Source of the DNA: Terebella lapidaria
Lineage: Eukaryota; Annelida; Polychaeta; Terebellida; Terebellidae
NCBI GenBank assembly: GCA_949152475.1
Contig: OX424564.1
Coordinates: 23,682,165-23,746,164, forward strand
DNA length: 64,000 nucleotides
Direction: 5' to 3'
The notes below the pieces were generated by a model that searched no databases, had not been told where the DNA came from, and saw nothing but the letters and a program-made list of their open reading frames with translations. The translations under genes were made by a program, and so were the position numbers. Of this stretch, positions 1 through 10,425 are shown piece after piece; position 1 is the stretch's first letter; each line of letters begins with the position of its first letter.

Positions 1-60
1 CAAGCACTTTAGCACAGGTATTTATGGTATAACGCGGGTCTATAATTGGGTGTGATTAAT

Positions 61-210
61 ATACAAATATTGACTTTTGCTGAGGTTGATACGTGACTAT
101 CTTCACTTGTTGGAAAGTTGTATTCACCGAGCTTGCGAGGTGAATACAACTTTCCAACAAGTGAAGATAATCACGTATCAACCGAAAGCTAAAATGTCAA
201 TATTTGTTTT
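61..210. repeat. near-perfect hairpin (foldback) repeat
   Basis: The arm at 84-128 is the reverse complement of 139-183, with about one mismatch in 45 bases and a 10-base loop (129-138). Weaker pairing continues outward to about 61 and 210, where CAAATATTGAC on the left meets its complement on the right. This is typical of a short foldback element, and a transcript would form a long hairpin. A short open frame across it is a by-product of the palindrome. Confidence 0.8.
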
Positions 211-1415
211 ATTATTACCTGTGGGGACAATTCAGTCCACACAGACTGAACTAATGCTGTAAGAACACATCGACCAAGACCACACATGGAAGTAGCTACT
301 CTCCAAGCGAGTGAGCGGGCGATGCGCGCCATCTGGCGAGGTCAGAAAAGGATCAACTAAAACTTATATTTACCTCTGACTCGGAAATATCACTTTCTCC
401 AGAACACCTCGACCAGGATATTGTAGTATCATTTTAGTCACGTGGCCCCATTTCAACCAATCACAAACAGGAATCTCATACAGTTAATAATAATCACCCA
501 TATCGGACCGATTGCACTCTGTGTAATCAATTGTAGCATTTTCATAGGCATATAATAAATTAAAATATACATAGCCTCACAAACGCTATATTAAAATAAT
601 GAGGAAAAGAACCATTGCTGGTATTTTATGAGTATAATTTGTCAGACTAGCTAAGTGTTCCGTGGCATTCTTTTCGTGTCAGCTTATAGTAGGGATATTC
701 TGAGTTTGTATTTCATTCTTGTCTGCCACGAGAAGTCCTAGACTAACGCTTTCCCGATTCATCCAGAGCACTTGAATGGGTCTATTTTCGATGTAAATCA
801 ACTTTCGCGTTTGAATCGACAAGGCTCATGCTTGAGGGGTAATGCTATCTGGCATCAGCATATTGACATCAGTCAAGGAATTTCCTAGCGTGTTGGGACT
901 AGCATTGCCTTCACATATTTGAGACGGGATATTTAGGGAAGTCTCCAGGACAATATTTTTTGGTATTTTATGATTTGTTTCTTTATATTGCTGAAATATC
1001 ACACGAGACAGTTTCATAAGAAGTCAACTTGCATTCCCAACACAGAATTCAAAGAAACCTAATTTCAATTTATTTGATTTCGACTTTTTTCATTTACAAA
1101 AAAACAGTTGATGTTCACGGTGGAAAACCTTGGAATTAGGCAGTCACTTCCTCAAAATCTGTTCACGAATGTTTTTATCCTATGTATTACAAAAACAATT
1201 TTATCCTCTTTTTTGAGATGTGTAAACATTCTCGCTTCCAGAATATACCTGTCAATATCCATATAGACGTGTCATCTGCTTCAACACTTGTAAAGTACAA
1301 TGAGCGAGTCGAGTACATAGTGTAAAAATCAAAATAAAATTCTCTATGCTTCTTTAACGAATACGGGTATCCTATATTCCTTGGCACAGGTGTGCATACG
1401 CCCGATATAGTGTGA
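211..1415. other. no gene seen; 3' flank of the glycosyltransferase gene
   Basis: AT-rich sequence with only short open frames lacking family resemblance or convincing splice context. It lies downstream of the 3' end of the minus-strand glycosyltransferase gene. Confidence 0.5.
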
Positions 1416-1421
1416 TTTATT
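1416..1421 (-). terminator. polyadenylation signal of the glycosyltransferase gene
   Basis: AATAAA on the minus strand, 65 bases beyond the stop codon of the last coding exon (1486). It is the first canonical signal downstream of that stop. Confidence 0.6.
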
Positions 1422-1485
1422 ATCCGAACATTGCTGGGAAAATTCCCAACACATTTGGCTTTTTACAGACTTTCAACCAATACTG

Positions 1486-1763
1486 CTATTGTAATACCTT
1501 CTGATGTATTTCTGTCCATTCATAAGGTTGATGTTTGTCACATTCTGTTTGTTCACGAAGCATGCAGTAAGAGTCAAGTTCTGTCGTGGGGTGAGCGTGG
1601 TATTCAATCATCACACAACTTGGCTCGATTTGACATAAATACCGACAAGTAACGCGAGAGAGGAAGTGACGTTTCTGCATGGGTGGGCCTACAGAGCAAC
1701 CTTCTCGATACACAGAAAATTGTGCAGGTGTGGTATCAAACGGAGGTCGGGTAATTTTTTGAG
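1486..1763 (-). other. last exon: PAN/apple-like C-terminal extension of the glycosyltransferase
   Basis: This exon encodes residues 407-498. Cysteines lie at 429, 446, 450, 456, 473 and 481, with the core pattern C-x3-C-x5-C, then YC-x-L and a late Trp489. That matches short PAN/apple-type modules common in molluscan secreted proteins. The acceptor (TTTGTTTCAG) and phase fit the preceding 42-nt exon (1881-1922), which acts as a linker. Such modules bind proteins or glycans in other families, so a substrate- or partner-binding role is inference. Certainty is high for the exon and moderate for the domain name. Confidence 0.7.
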
Positions 1764-4700
1764 CTGAAACAAATTAATATACTTATAAGCATTTTCAACT
1801 GATACAAGGTCACATACCCTAAAAGTATGTTGACAAAAAGCCGAGAATATCTATAAATTGAAAAAAAAATTATAATATACCTGCATCGGTGTACTTTTTC
1901 TGATCCTCTCCCACTATCGGTGCTGAATTGAAAAAAAAATCAACAACAACCAGGTGTTGTTCGTGTCACAGTGACATAACAGACAACTTCACAAACACCG
2001 ACCTTTCAGGTTGACGAGGACCCAGGTGTGTGTCAGAAACCTTTTCATGTCCACGACTTCGTAAGCGGAGAAGTTCAGTCCGTCAATCTGCTGCCAAAAT
2101 GGGTCTGCTTGCATGTCGTAGAATCTAAAAAAAGAGTTCACAGATGTCAACAACGCGTAAATTTTGAGTGGTATTAAGAACATATAATGCAATGAAACAG
2201 CTATGATTCCTTCAAGACGTGAAGATACACCAACAAATATAATAATACTATCACCTTGATACGAAACGCCGAACATATGAAGTGGTGCTTGTTATGAGAC
2301 TTGAGTTTGATCTTGTTGATTTGACGCATTTATACTCGAATATAATGCAACAGGTCACCATAGCCTACATGTTGTATTTTTCCATCCATGATGTTTTGTT
2401 CATTGTGAACAGTCTGTCCCGTTCGTGTTCGATTAAAGTGCACCTTCCGATATCCAACGGTGGTCTATATATGAAGATTTCATGTTGATAAAACCTGAAG
2501 TTCAAAATGTTCACCAACATTGTAGTGAAGGCGAAATAATCACAGTCACCTAAGTCAGAACAGCACTATGTCACTGCAGTTGAAACGTGCTTTTTTTGCT
2601 CAATAAATAACAAAGTATATACATATTGCGAGTAGAAATCATTAAGAAAAACAAAACCTGTGTTTGAGGTTGTCGTCCTCAGCGCCCCAGCCGAAGAACA
2701 AGTTGGTGAAACCATTCACTAACTCGAAGACATCGGGCCGAACCAGAACTCCAGACCCAAACAAAGTGGGCGAGTTCCTTAAGCAAAGGTGCAATTATTA
2801 TTTTCGAGTGTTATATATAATGGTACCAAATTTATGACAACATTGTCTCTATGGATAGCATGCGAATATTTAATAAATTTCATTCATAATCGTCATGGAT
2901 GGATAGTAGCTACAGTTGTAAAATTATGAAGAAACAGTTGTAAAATGATGAAGAAAAGACGCCAGCAACAGGTTAGGGTTCGTCCACAGTTGTGTCAAAT
3001 GAGTGCATCCATCTTGTACATGTATTCAGCTGGTGATACTCACTTGTACTCGAACCTATCACTATAGGCAGCCCAGTGTATCGGCTGGTCCCCACACATC
3101 ACCATGTTGTCATCCCTCTCTATGAAAGTATCAACATCGTGAAACAAGACACAGTCGGCCTCGAACATCGTCTTGACTTCCAGATAACAAGCGTTCATGG
3201 TGGCGGCTTTGTTGAACATATAGGGCAGATTCTGTGGGAATCATTCAGGTTGTGTGTCTAAAATCCAACAACATACCAGTATTCTGTTGACTGTCTATGT
3301 CTGTTGCGTGTCTCATTGTGCATACATTCAACAAATTTGGTTAATTCACATTTAACCAATCACAAAAAGATGTCCTACAGTTGTAACAAAATCACATTAC
3401 CAAAAGCAATTTAAAAAATCTCGAAACCTGTTCGACGACGAAAATGCGATATTCCAGTTTCTGTTTCTGTAATATAGGGTGCATGTGTGCCAGAAAGGCT
3501 CTAAGGTGAGTTTCACGGTCTCTGGATGGTACGATGACCGCCACTCGTCTCCTCGCCACACAGTCAGACGGCGACCATTGACCTCCAACTTTGACCCTAG
3601 GTAGAAGACCCCCCAGCTCTCGCCATGACGTGTTAGTCAGACGATCTTTGTCCACTCTGATAGCCCCGACTATGTGAAATCGGATGATGGTACATTTTTT
3701 TATTCAGATCATGTAACATTTCTTAAGAACTCGTGTACCTAGGGCATGTTTCCAGAACTGAATGAATCGCATCATGGATTACAAATTCATATCAGCTTGT
3801 AGCATAAATAAAAACATGTACATGTATGTCCATATATTGTCTTCATCTGCAACGCGAAAAACTCAAATTGAAATACATCGGGTCTCAGCACTATTAATAG
3901 TACCCCTCACATACATCAATTAATAGCACTTTACCTGTGTATTTTTCTATTCTTCGTTATGTCACTATAGGGGAACTCTTCCATGCGAAACCATTCCACA
4001 AATATGATTATCAATGTCAAATAAACAAATGTGTTTACGCACTAAACCTTTTGCATTGTTCAGCAGCTTTGCAGACAGACATTGATCGAATTTACACGTG
4101 AAACCAAAAATCGATTATGCCACTTTCATTTAGATCGTGAAGAAAAGTCACTAGAATCAAGTTCCATACAAAACCTCGGATACAAAACCTCACCAATTAC
4201 TTTGTTTTGGATAGTCACATCAAGTTTGAATTTCGTAATACTATGTTCTCGTTTAGCATAAAACATATTTTGTGTCTGAACTTCATAGTTCCATCTTCGG
4301 AACTGAACAAAGAAGTCGGCAATCTATTGAAATATTAAATTTCACCTCAAACATGAAATTTGCAAACCTGAACAATTCAGCAAGTTATCTTTGTGTCTGA
4401 ATCGGAAATTTCTTTTGGAAGCTCATAATGTCATTATAGTGTGTATGAGTTTCCGGGTTCAGAAACACAACAAATGGTACACAGCTCATCCACATAAACA
4501 ACATAGAATCCCAAAATGTGCTTGAATCTCTTCCATCCAATTTGGGGCTAAAAATTGTATTCATATACATTCATATTCGTTTTTTGTCCAGTTTGTTTCT
4601 GCATATGTAGGGTACCAATCACCAATTTACTTTGGTGTGTGTGGGATTGTCAGTCCATCTTGCACTGCTGTGCTTTGTTTATACCTGTCTCTGACGGATA

Positions 4701-5515
4701 CATAATGTGTATTTACATTCAAAATATAGCTTGGAACACCTTATCAAATAAGTAAAATTTCCACAGGACTGACTGTAGTCATAGTATATGACTTGAGTAT
4801 CTCCCATCCAGTTTCACATAATGGATATAAAATATAGTTCTAAGTATCGCCTGTTTACGAAAGCAGTTGCTTTAATATCAAATAAATTCAACATGGTGAT
4901 ACCAATGATGATAACATATAGATCAGGTAGGGATTTTATAGAGATATACAGAACATATCCGTGTACAAATTATATGTGTTTGTATATAATGGTGCAATCG
5001 TTGCCCTTACCTAGATGCGACGGTACACAAGGACATAAATTCCTGTCGGATGTTTTTGATGAACTCTTCTCTGTTCGACAAATGTTGTTCATCCAGCAGT
5101 TGTACTCCTGTATTGTCGGGGTCTTGCTGTGTTTTACTAGGCCTCTCTCCAAACTGTCCATAATCAGTACCTTTCTCGTTTGATCTGAGCCTTTGGCACG
5201 ACGCAAAAAGGTCCTATAATGTTTCCATATGTTTGTGTAGTTTTTCTCGATGACAGCACAGTCATCTAGTTCAGCCACTCGGTCCTGTATACCCGTGTGG
5301 ATGGACTCATGTGATGTCACATTCTCCACTGAGTTATCACTGCTGCGGTTTGTTTCAGTATGAATATTTCTCTGTGATTCAGTTTCAGTTTTCACATTGA
5401 ATACGTTTAAATTTGACAACTCAATCAGCCGGAAACTGAGGGACAAAACGAACCAAGTCAGTGTGATCCATTTCAGGTGTGCAACAAAAAACCAGTAGTT
5501 TTTCCAGACTGACAT
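1486..5515 (-). CDS. beta-1,4-galactosyl/N-acetylgalactosaminyltransferase with C-terminal PAN/apple-like domain (7 exons)
   Basis: Type II Golgi enzyme expected to add Gal or GalNAc in beta-1,4 linkage to GlcNAc on glycoproteins or glycolipids. Coding exons read on the minus strand: 5515-5011, 3669-3428, 3231-3044, 2777-2658, 2124-2003, 1922-1881, 1763-1486. All introns are GT-AG, all phases match, and the total is 1,497 nt or 498 residues plus stop. Seen in the protein: short cytosolic tail, membrane anchor at about 16-33, stem with NxS/T sites at N56, N65 and N92; family start PCVPSHLVG at 162-170; RDRETHL and HPILQKQ in exon 2; metal-binding DVD at 281-283; WGAEDD at 342-347. These are hallmarks of the B4GALT family. 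V293 sits where vertebrate B4GALT1 has Tyr289, and small residues there favour GalNAc in invertebrate relatives (inference). The last exon adds a six-cysteine tail not usual in the family. The ATG was chosen because it directly precedes the anchor. UTRs and promoter were not resolved. Confidence 0.93.
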
Positions 5516-5761
5516 GATAGTGATATATTATTTAGTTACATCGGCAGGATGAATCGGAGAAAACTACTAGCTCGATTGGAAACACACAGCCCGAAACATT
5601 GTTATGTGCACTGTTGCCAGGTGACGGTTGATACCGGGATGGGGATGACGCGTCTCGACTAGGGGGATTGGCAGTATCGGTTTCGAGAAGGTAATGGGGT
5701 GGGGGAACATTATGTGTTTCCACACAAACGGTTTATACCCCATATGCGGGATGGGGAAAGA

Positions 5762-5775
5762 GGGGGGGGGGGGGG
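5762..5775. repeat. G14 homopolymer run
   Basis: Fourteen consecutive G, 5' of the glycosyltransferase gene as transcribed. The surrounding 5516-6010 contains no gene that can be supported. Confidence 0.7.
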
Positions 5776-6016
5776 TGATTCTGTGTTCGTCCATACGCAT
5801 GGCAGCTATTTGGGCTGAAATGTGCCCTGCTTCCAGCACCTTGTCTTTGAATATTCGTGATTTCCTATCATGAGTGGCAGGGCTTAACGTTCTATGCAAC
5901 TGCCACAGTTTCATTCCAACTAAACACTGAGTCTGTCTGGAATTCTAGTTCAACCGACATTTTGTTGGCATAGAAATGCTGTTCCATATAGACATGCGTT
6001 GATACTGATCGATATT

Positions 6017-6913
6017 ATTACCTTCGCCCCTAGGGGGTACTGCATTTGGGTCTGGCTCCCTGCCTGTGTGTTTGTTTGTCTGTCCGAGCATGTAACGTGT
6101 GTAACTCAGAGATGAATGACCCGATCGGTTGAAGAGGAGAATGTGCATCCCCGTGAATGCGAGTGAAAAGTGAAAATGATTGCCATGGCAACGGAAAACG
6201 TGAAAAATACATTTTGGCCATAACTTCTGAATGAAACACTTTAGAGACTTCAAACTTGGAGCATATTGTTGGACAATGGCATGCGCATAAGATATGCTCT
6301 TGAGCTTGACATTGACCTTCAGCTTGAAGCGTTCGCCAGGGGTCAAGGTCAGGGTCATTTACAAATCTTTGCGTACCATATTGAGTAGTATATCGTTGGA
6401 AAGGTCTTGAGCTCCCGATTCCAGTGATATCATATTTTCGGCACTGCGACGTACATGTACAATAGCGTCTTAAACGTCAAATTTCCGAAAGAAAAAATTC
6501 CGAAAATTTTGCCGAAACAGGCCATAACAGCGTCAATATTGTATGGAGTCTCTTGAATTTGATATGCATATTGATAGCATGGACCTCTACGAAGTGAAGT
6601 ACAAAGGTCACGGTCATCGAAATATCAGAAAAACACGTTTTCGGTAATAAGATCTGCTTGAATCGTCGTAGAATCAGGAAATTTGAATCATATCATTCAG
6701 AACATGCATGCACTCAGACTTATATGTTGAATCCATGACTGGCCTTGAATTTGGTCGGAAAAATGAAGTCACATGTGCAAACTTTAAAGGTCAAGTTTTC
6801 AAACTCATTGAAACCTGTCAAGTATTATGATAAATCGAAGGTCTTCATTCCGTGATACATACTTTCCCATTCTTTTTCAGATGTGACGTTTACTGACATC
6901 ACAGGGAGGTAAT
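6017..6913. repeat. dispersed repeat with short inverted ends (copy 1)
   Basis: Begins ATTACCTTCGCCC and ends GGGAGGTAAT, so the termini are short inverted repeats. The inside holds runs such as GGCCATAACTTCTGAATGAA and many AAGGTCA-type words. The same text occurs inverted at about 34620-35393, where it ends CGGGGCGAGGGTAAT. No open frame is credible. It is probably a non-autonomous DNA element. Confidence 0.55.
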
Positions 6914-8821
6914 CAGTCATGGAATATTGTCATGGAAACCTCCAATTAACGACTATTAGTATACATATCATTTTGTCAGCTTGTAATTCACAAACATGAT
7001 AATATATGGTCACACACTTGCTAAGACGTCCGTTCAATCATGCCTCTAACTTTACGACACATAGCTACCTACACACATAGGTAGATGTCGTTATATCGAC
7101 ATGCCTCGATGAAAGTCTTGGCGAGAGCTCCATGCTCATTTGCAGATACAAACATTGAAGATCAATAATACGAGCACGACTGACGCTGGGATGGGGACGA
7201 TCGATGTGTCTAGACTGGTCAGAATGTCGGTTTCGTTTTCTATGAGAGGTCGGGTGGCGGGCCCCTAGTTTTTCCCATGCAAATATCGATAGACGCCATT
7301 AACTGAAGGGGCTGCGAATACCTGTAATACAATTGACTGTGATGTAACGTGAACTGCCTTCACCCCCATGCGTTGAAATATTGGTAATTTCCACACATGA
7401 GTGGGGGAACCAAACCTTTTCCGAGAAAACAAATCACTATCAATATTTCTTTCAAACTAAACAACTTTTCATAGATGTCTACAAACTACTCCAGTCATGT
7501 CTGAAAGTCTAGTTCGTTTTGACATTTTGTGAACCAAGAAATGTTTTTCTCACCAAGTAGACTGTATTAAAATATTGTAATATAACCATCATATTAACAA
7601 ATATTACTGCACATAAATGCCACATAGAACAACAGCAGACGTAATACATATACAGTATATAGTTAGTACAGCTCATTCTTCCACATCGTTTCATCAAATT
7701 ATATTATCACAACTTTTTTTAACACCGAGGAGGGATAAATCGTGAGTCTAACCATGTTTCACATTGAATTCTAAACCCATAGACCTCTAAGTCAATCCAG
7801 GAGATCGTTGTTTGGCACACTTCGTATGAATCGAAAATGTTACGTTTACCAGGCAATGGCTGACATGATGATGCGGGTGGTAGAACCTGTCACGACTAGT
7901 TCAGGTTCGACGAATGGGAGGGTGGTTGATATGAGGGGGCGGTATAACCTGTCCGGACGAGTTCGGAGTGGGTGTGGGGGAGGGGGGGAGACAATGATTA
8001 ACATGAAGGTAGAGGGGGAAGCAGCAGAGCATGTCCCAACAAGATCGGAGTTGGTGGGGACTTTGAGCGGAATCGGGACAATCACTGACTCTGTGTTTCA
8101 AATATTACACATGGCCATTCAGACAAATGTTCAATGTTCGTATTGGTATCTTCACGCGTGCATCTGTTCGATTCTTGTATCATCATGGGTATATATAATC
8201 TTATCACCTTATTCACTTTAAATGATTAATGTCACCTGAATTATGTGCCTTACTTCTGCCCCTTAAGTATGTGCGTTGAAATATTATCTCCACGTGCCAA
8301 AATGCAACATTTTGCACATCACCGTTCGACCTTGATTCTCACTTTGATCATGGGTTTTGAGCATTCAAGGTCATAATAGGACAGGTAGAGGTTCATAAAA
8401 AACGTGACCAATAAATTTCTCAGCTCAAACTAGTTGCAACATGAACGTGTTGCTTGTAGAGAGTGCATCCTAGAATAGGATAGTGGGAAATAACGTTACC
8501 TAAGTTTGCATGCCCTGACTTCGACAGCGGAAAATGGTGCGTTATGCCTTGATTTTTGCATCACTTGATTTTTTGAGGTCATTTTAGCTGTTTCCACCGC
8601 AATATACCCTTTAAAAATAAAAACCTCTTGGATTCGGATCAAAGCCTCATTTATGTGATCCAAATCCGAACTTGACCTTACTTTTTGTATTTGGAACCAT
8701 ATTACCAAAATTCGCACTCATATGAAATCACAAACATGATGATGTTTAATCGATAGAAAGTGCTGTGAATGTCCATTCATGTCCACATACATTTCGTTGA
8801 GTTTCCTTCTCCATGTTCCAG
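6914..8821. other. no gene supported; purine-rich GC patch at 7850-8085
   Basis: The stretch is anonymous except for 7850-8085, a G-rich strand with GGGGG runs and an internal direct repeat around AACCTGT and GAGTTCGG. It stays open in frames on both strands because it lacks T-rich stop codons. There is no recognisable product. Confidence 0.4.
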
Positions 8822-8855
8822 TGAAAAATTCAAACAAACTGACTATTTATTTCCA

Positions 8856-9356
8856 TACGGAGCCGCAGAAAGGACATGGACGAATTTTTTTTCGACATAT
8901 CGTTATTGCATTCCCTCGCGATCTTATAATGCGTTCTCTCGTATTCCAGATCGCGTTCCCACGTGATCTTATTGCGTTCTCTCAAAATCCGGATCGCTGT
9001 CTTTCGTGATCTTATTGCGTTCTCTCGTATTCCGGATCGGTGTCCCTCGTGATCTTATTGCGTTCTCTCGTATTCCGGATCGCGGTCCCTCGTGCTCTTA
9101 TTGCGTTCTCTCGTATTCCGGATCGCGTTCCCACGTGATCTTATTGCGTTCCCTCGCAATCCGGCTCGCGTTCCCTCGCGATATTATTGCGTTCCCTCCC
9201 ATTCTGGATCGCGTATCCTCGCAATTGCCTCCATTGTGCTGACGCCCAAGAGTTCTGAGGGGGTTTCCCTGCAAGGAAACGCGATCCGAATTGCGAGGGA
9301 ACGCAATAACAAAGTGCTAAAAAATATTTCTTTCATGTGGCTTCAGTAGCTCCGTA
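8856..9356. mobile_element. 501-bp inverted-repeat element nested in the outer foldback
   Basis: Starts TACGGAGC and ends GCTCCGTA. It is flanked by TTTCCA on both sides (8850-8855 and 9357-9362), a 6-bp target duplication. The subterminal arms pair imperfectly for about 70 bases. The centre is a 43-bp tandem array. It splits the left arm of the outer element, so it is the younger insertion. Confidence 0.7.
8903..9230. repeat. 43-bp tandem repeat inside the nested element, about 7 units
   Basis: Units begin TTATTGCGTT near 8969, 9013, 9056, 9099, 9142 and 9185, a 43-44-base period. The core TCTCGTATTCCGGATCG is followed by a second half resembling it, so each unit is itself a two-part repeat. 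An inverted piece lies at 9277-9310. Confidence 0.8.
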
Positions 9357-9714
9357 TTTCCACATATATTCCATGGACTTTTTTTGTTGACATCTACATG
9401 TACGCCGTATTATTGGTTGTTTGGATGCGCAGGTCCGAGGTCAGTCAAATATATGTCCGCGAATAAAAAGGGGCTTTACAGTATGTCAAGCTATTTGCTC
9501 TGCACATGCGCACATAATTTGACCTCGATCTAGTATGCAAAATACTCAGTTGTCCTCTGACCTGCGCATGCAAACAACCAAGAATATGGCGCAGATGCAG
9601 AAATACATCTCTCTTATGTATTTTTGCCAGATGACAACAAAAAAGTCCACGGAATATATTTGGAGATAAATAGTCAGTTTGTTTGAATTTTTCGATAGGA
9701 AGCGCCCAGCTAAG

Positions 9715-10060
9715 ACTGCAGCAGCCCAAGCGTCTCGCTGTTTTCACTCGGATACACGAGAGGACCCAAATTATATATAACAACGCACTTGAATACCCCC
9801 AAAATATTGTTGAAATTCCCCTCCAAACATTGACTTTAGCCTTGACAGTCACCGACCACAAATTTTACCAGTAAGGAGTAGCGATGTGTTGCGAGGGATT
9901 TTGAGCAATATATCAAGGTAGTTAGTTGAATTATCATGTAATTTGGGTCCTCTCGTGCATTATCATAATCGGTCATAATCGTGATTTGTTTGTTTTCGTC
10001 TCGAGCACCATTGTGGGCCATCTTGGACGCGCTCTGCGTCGCTTGGGCTGAGACTGCAGC
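9715..10060. repeat. diverged inverted-repeat pair
   Basis: AGCCCAAGCG with ACGAGAGGACCCAAATTA at 9720-9775 is matched in reverse by TAATTTGGGTCCTCTCGTG at about 9940 and GCTTGGGCTGAGACTGCAG at about 10038-10057. The right arm carries extra sequence. It looks like a decayed foldback element. Confidence 0.55.
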
Positions 10061-10124
10061 AATGTCACTGCACGGTAGCTGCAACAGATCGAGCAATTTT
10101 TGGGATGAACTGCACGATTTATAT

Positions 10125-10425
10125 GCCGCGGCCCAAGTATCACATCCCGCGCCTTCCTCTATATTCCATTAGGATTAAAAAGGTGACAGACAGATTAAAT
10201 GGTATACTTTCAGTGGACGAGTAGATATTAAGGAGCAGTGTACGATACTTGGGCCCATGCGGCGAATATTGGGATCAAGATTATCACCTTTCCGGCCCAA
10301 GTAGCGCAACTTACTCTGTTAATACTTCTCACCCCCTGAATGTATACCATTTAATCCGTCTGGCACATTTTTAATCTTCATTGAATTTAAAATAAATAGT
10401 AAGCTGCGGACTCGGCGACCCAAGC
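10125..10425. repeat. foldback unit, copy A
   Basis: The left arm, with GATTAAATGGTATAC and GTACGATACTTGGGCC, is mirrored at 10290-10400 by GTATACCATTTAATC and a poly-A-rich tail. The same unit follows directly as copy B, which is split by an insertion. Confidence 0.6.

Larger units (their letters stand above)
8822..9703. mobile_element. outer foldback element, interrupted by another element
   Basis: GAAAAATTCAAACAAACTGA at about 8823 reappears inverted at about 9673-9700. The arms resume inside: TATTCCATGGACTTTTTTTG at about 9367 pairs with its complement near 9632-9653, and TTGGTTGTTTG near 9413 pairs with the region near 9570. With the 8856-9356 insert removed, the left arm becomes continuous. 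No transposase is seen, so it is non-autonomous. Confidence 0.65.

Noticed and set aside
5567-6358. Overlapping minus-strand open frames of 115 and 137 codons
   Set aside because: They lie in a homopolymer-rich patch and in a dispersed repeat that recurs inverted at 34.6-35.4 kb. There is no family resemblance.
7808-8221. 137-codon plus-strand open frame
   Set aside because: Open on both strands because of G-rich composition. The peptide is low-complexity and unrecognised.
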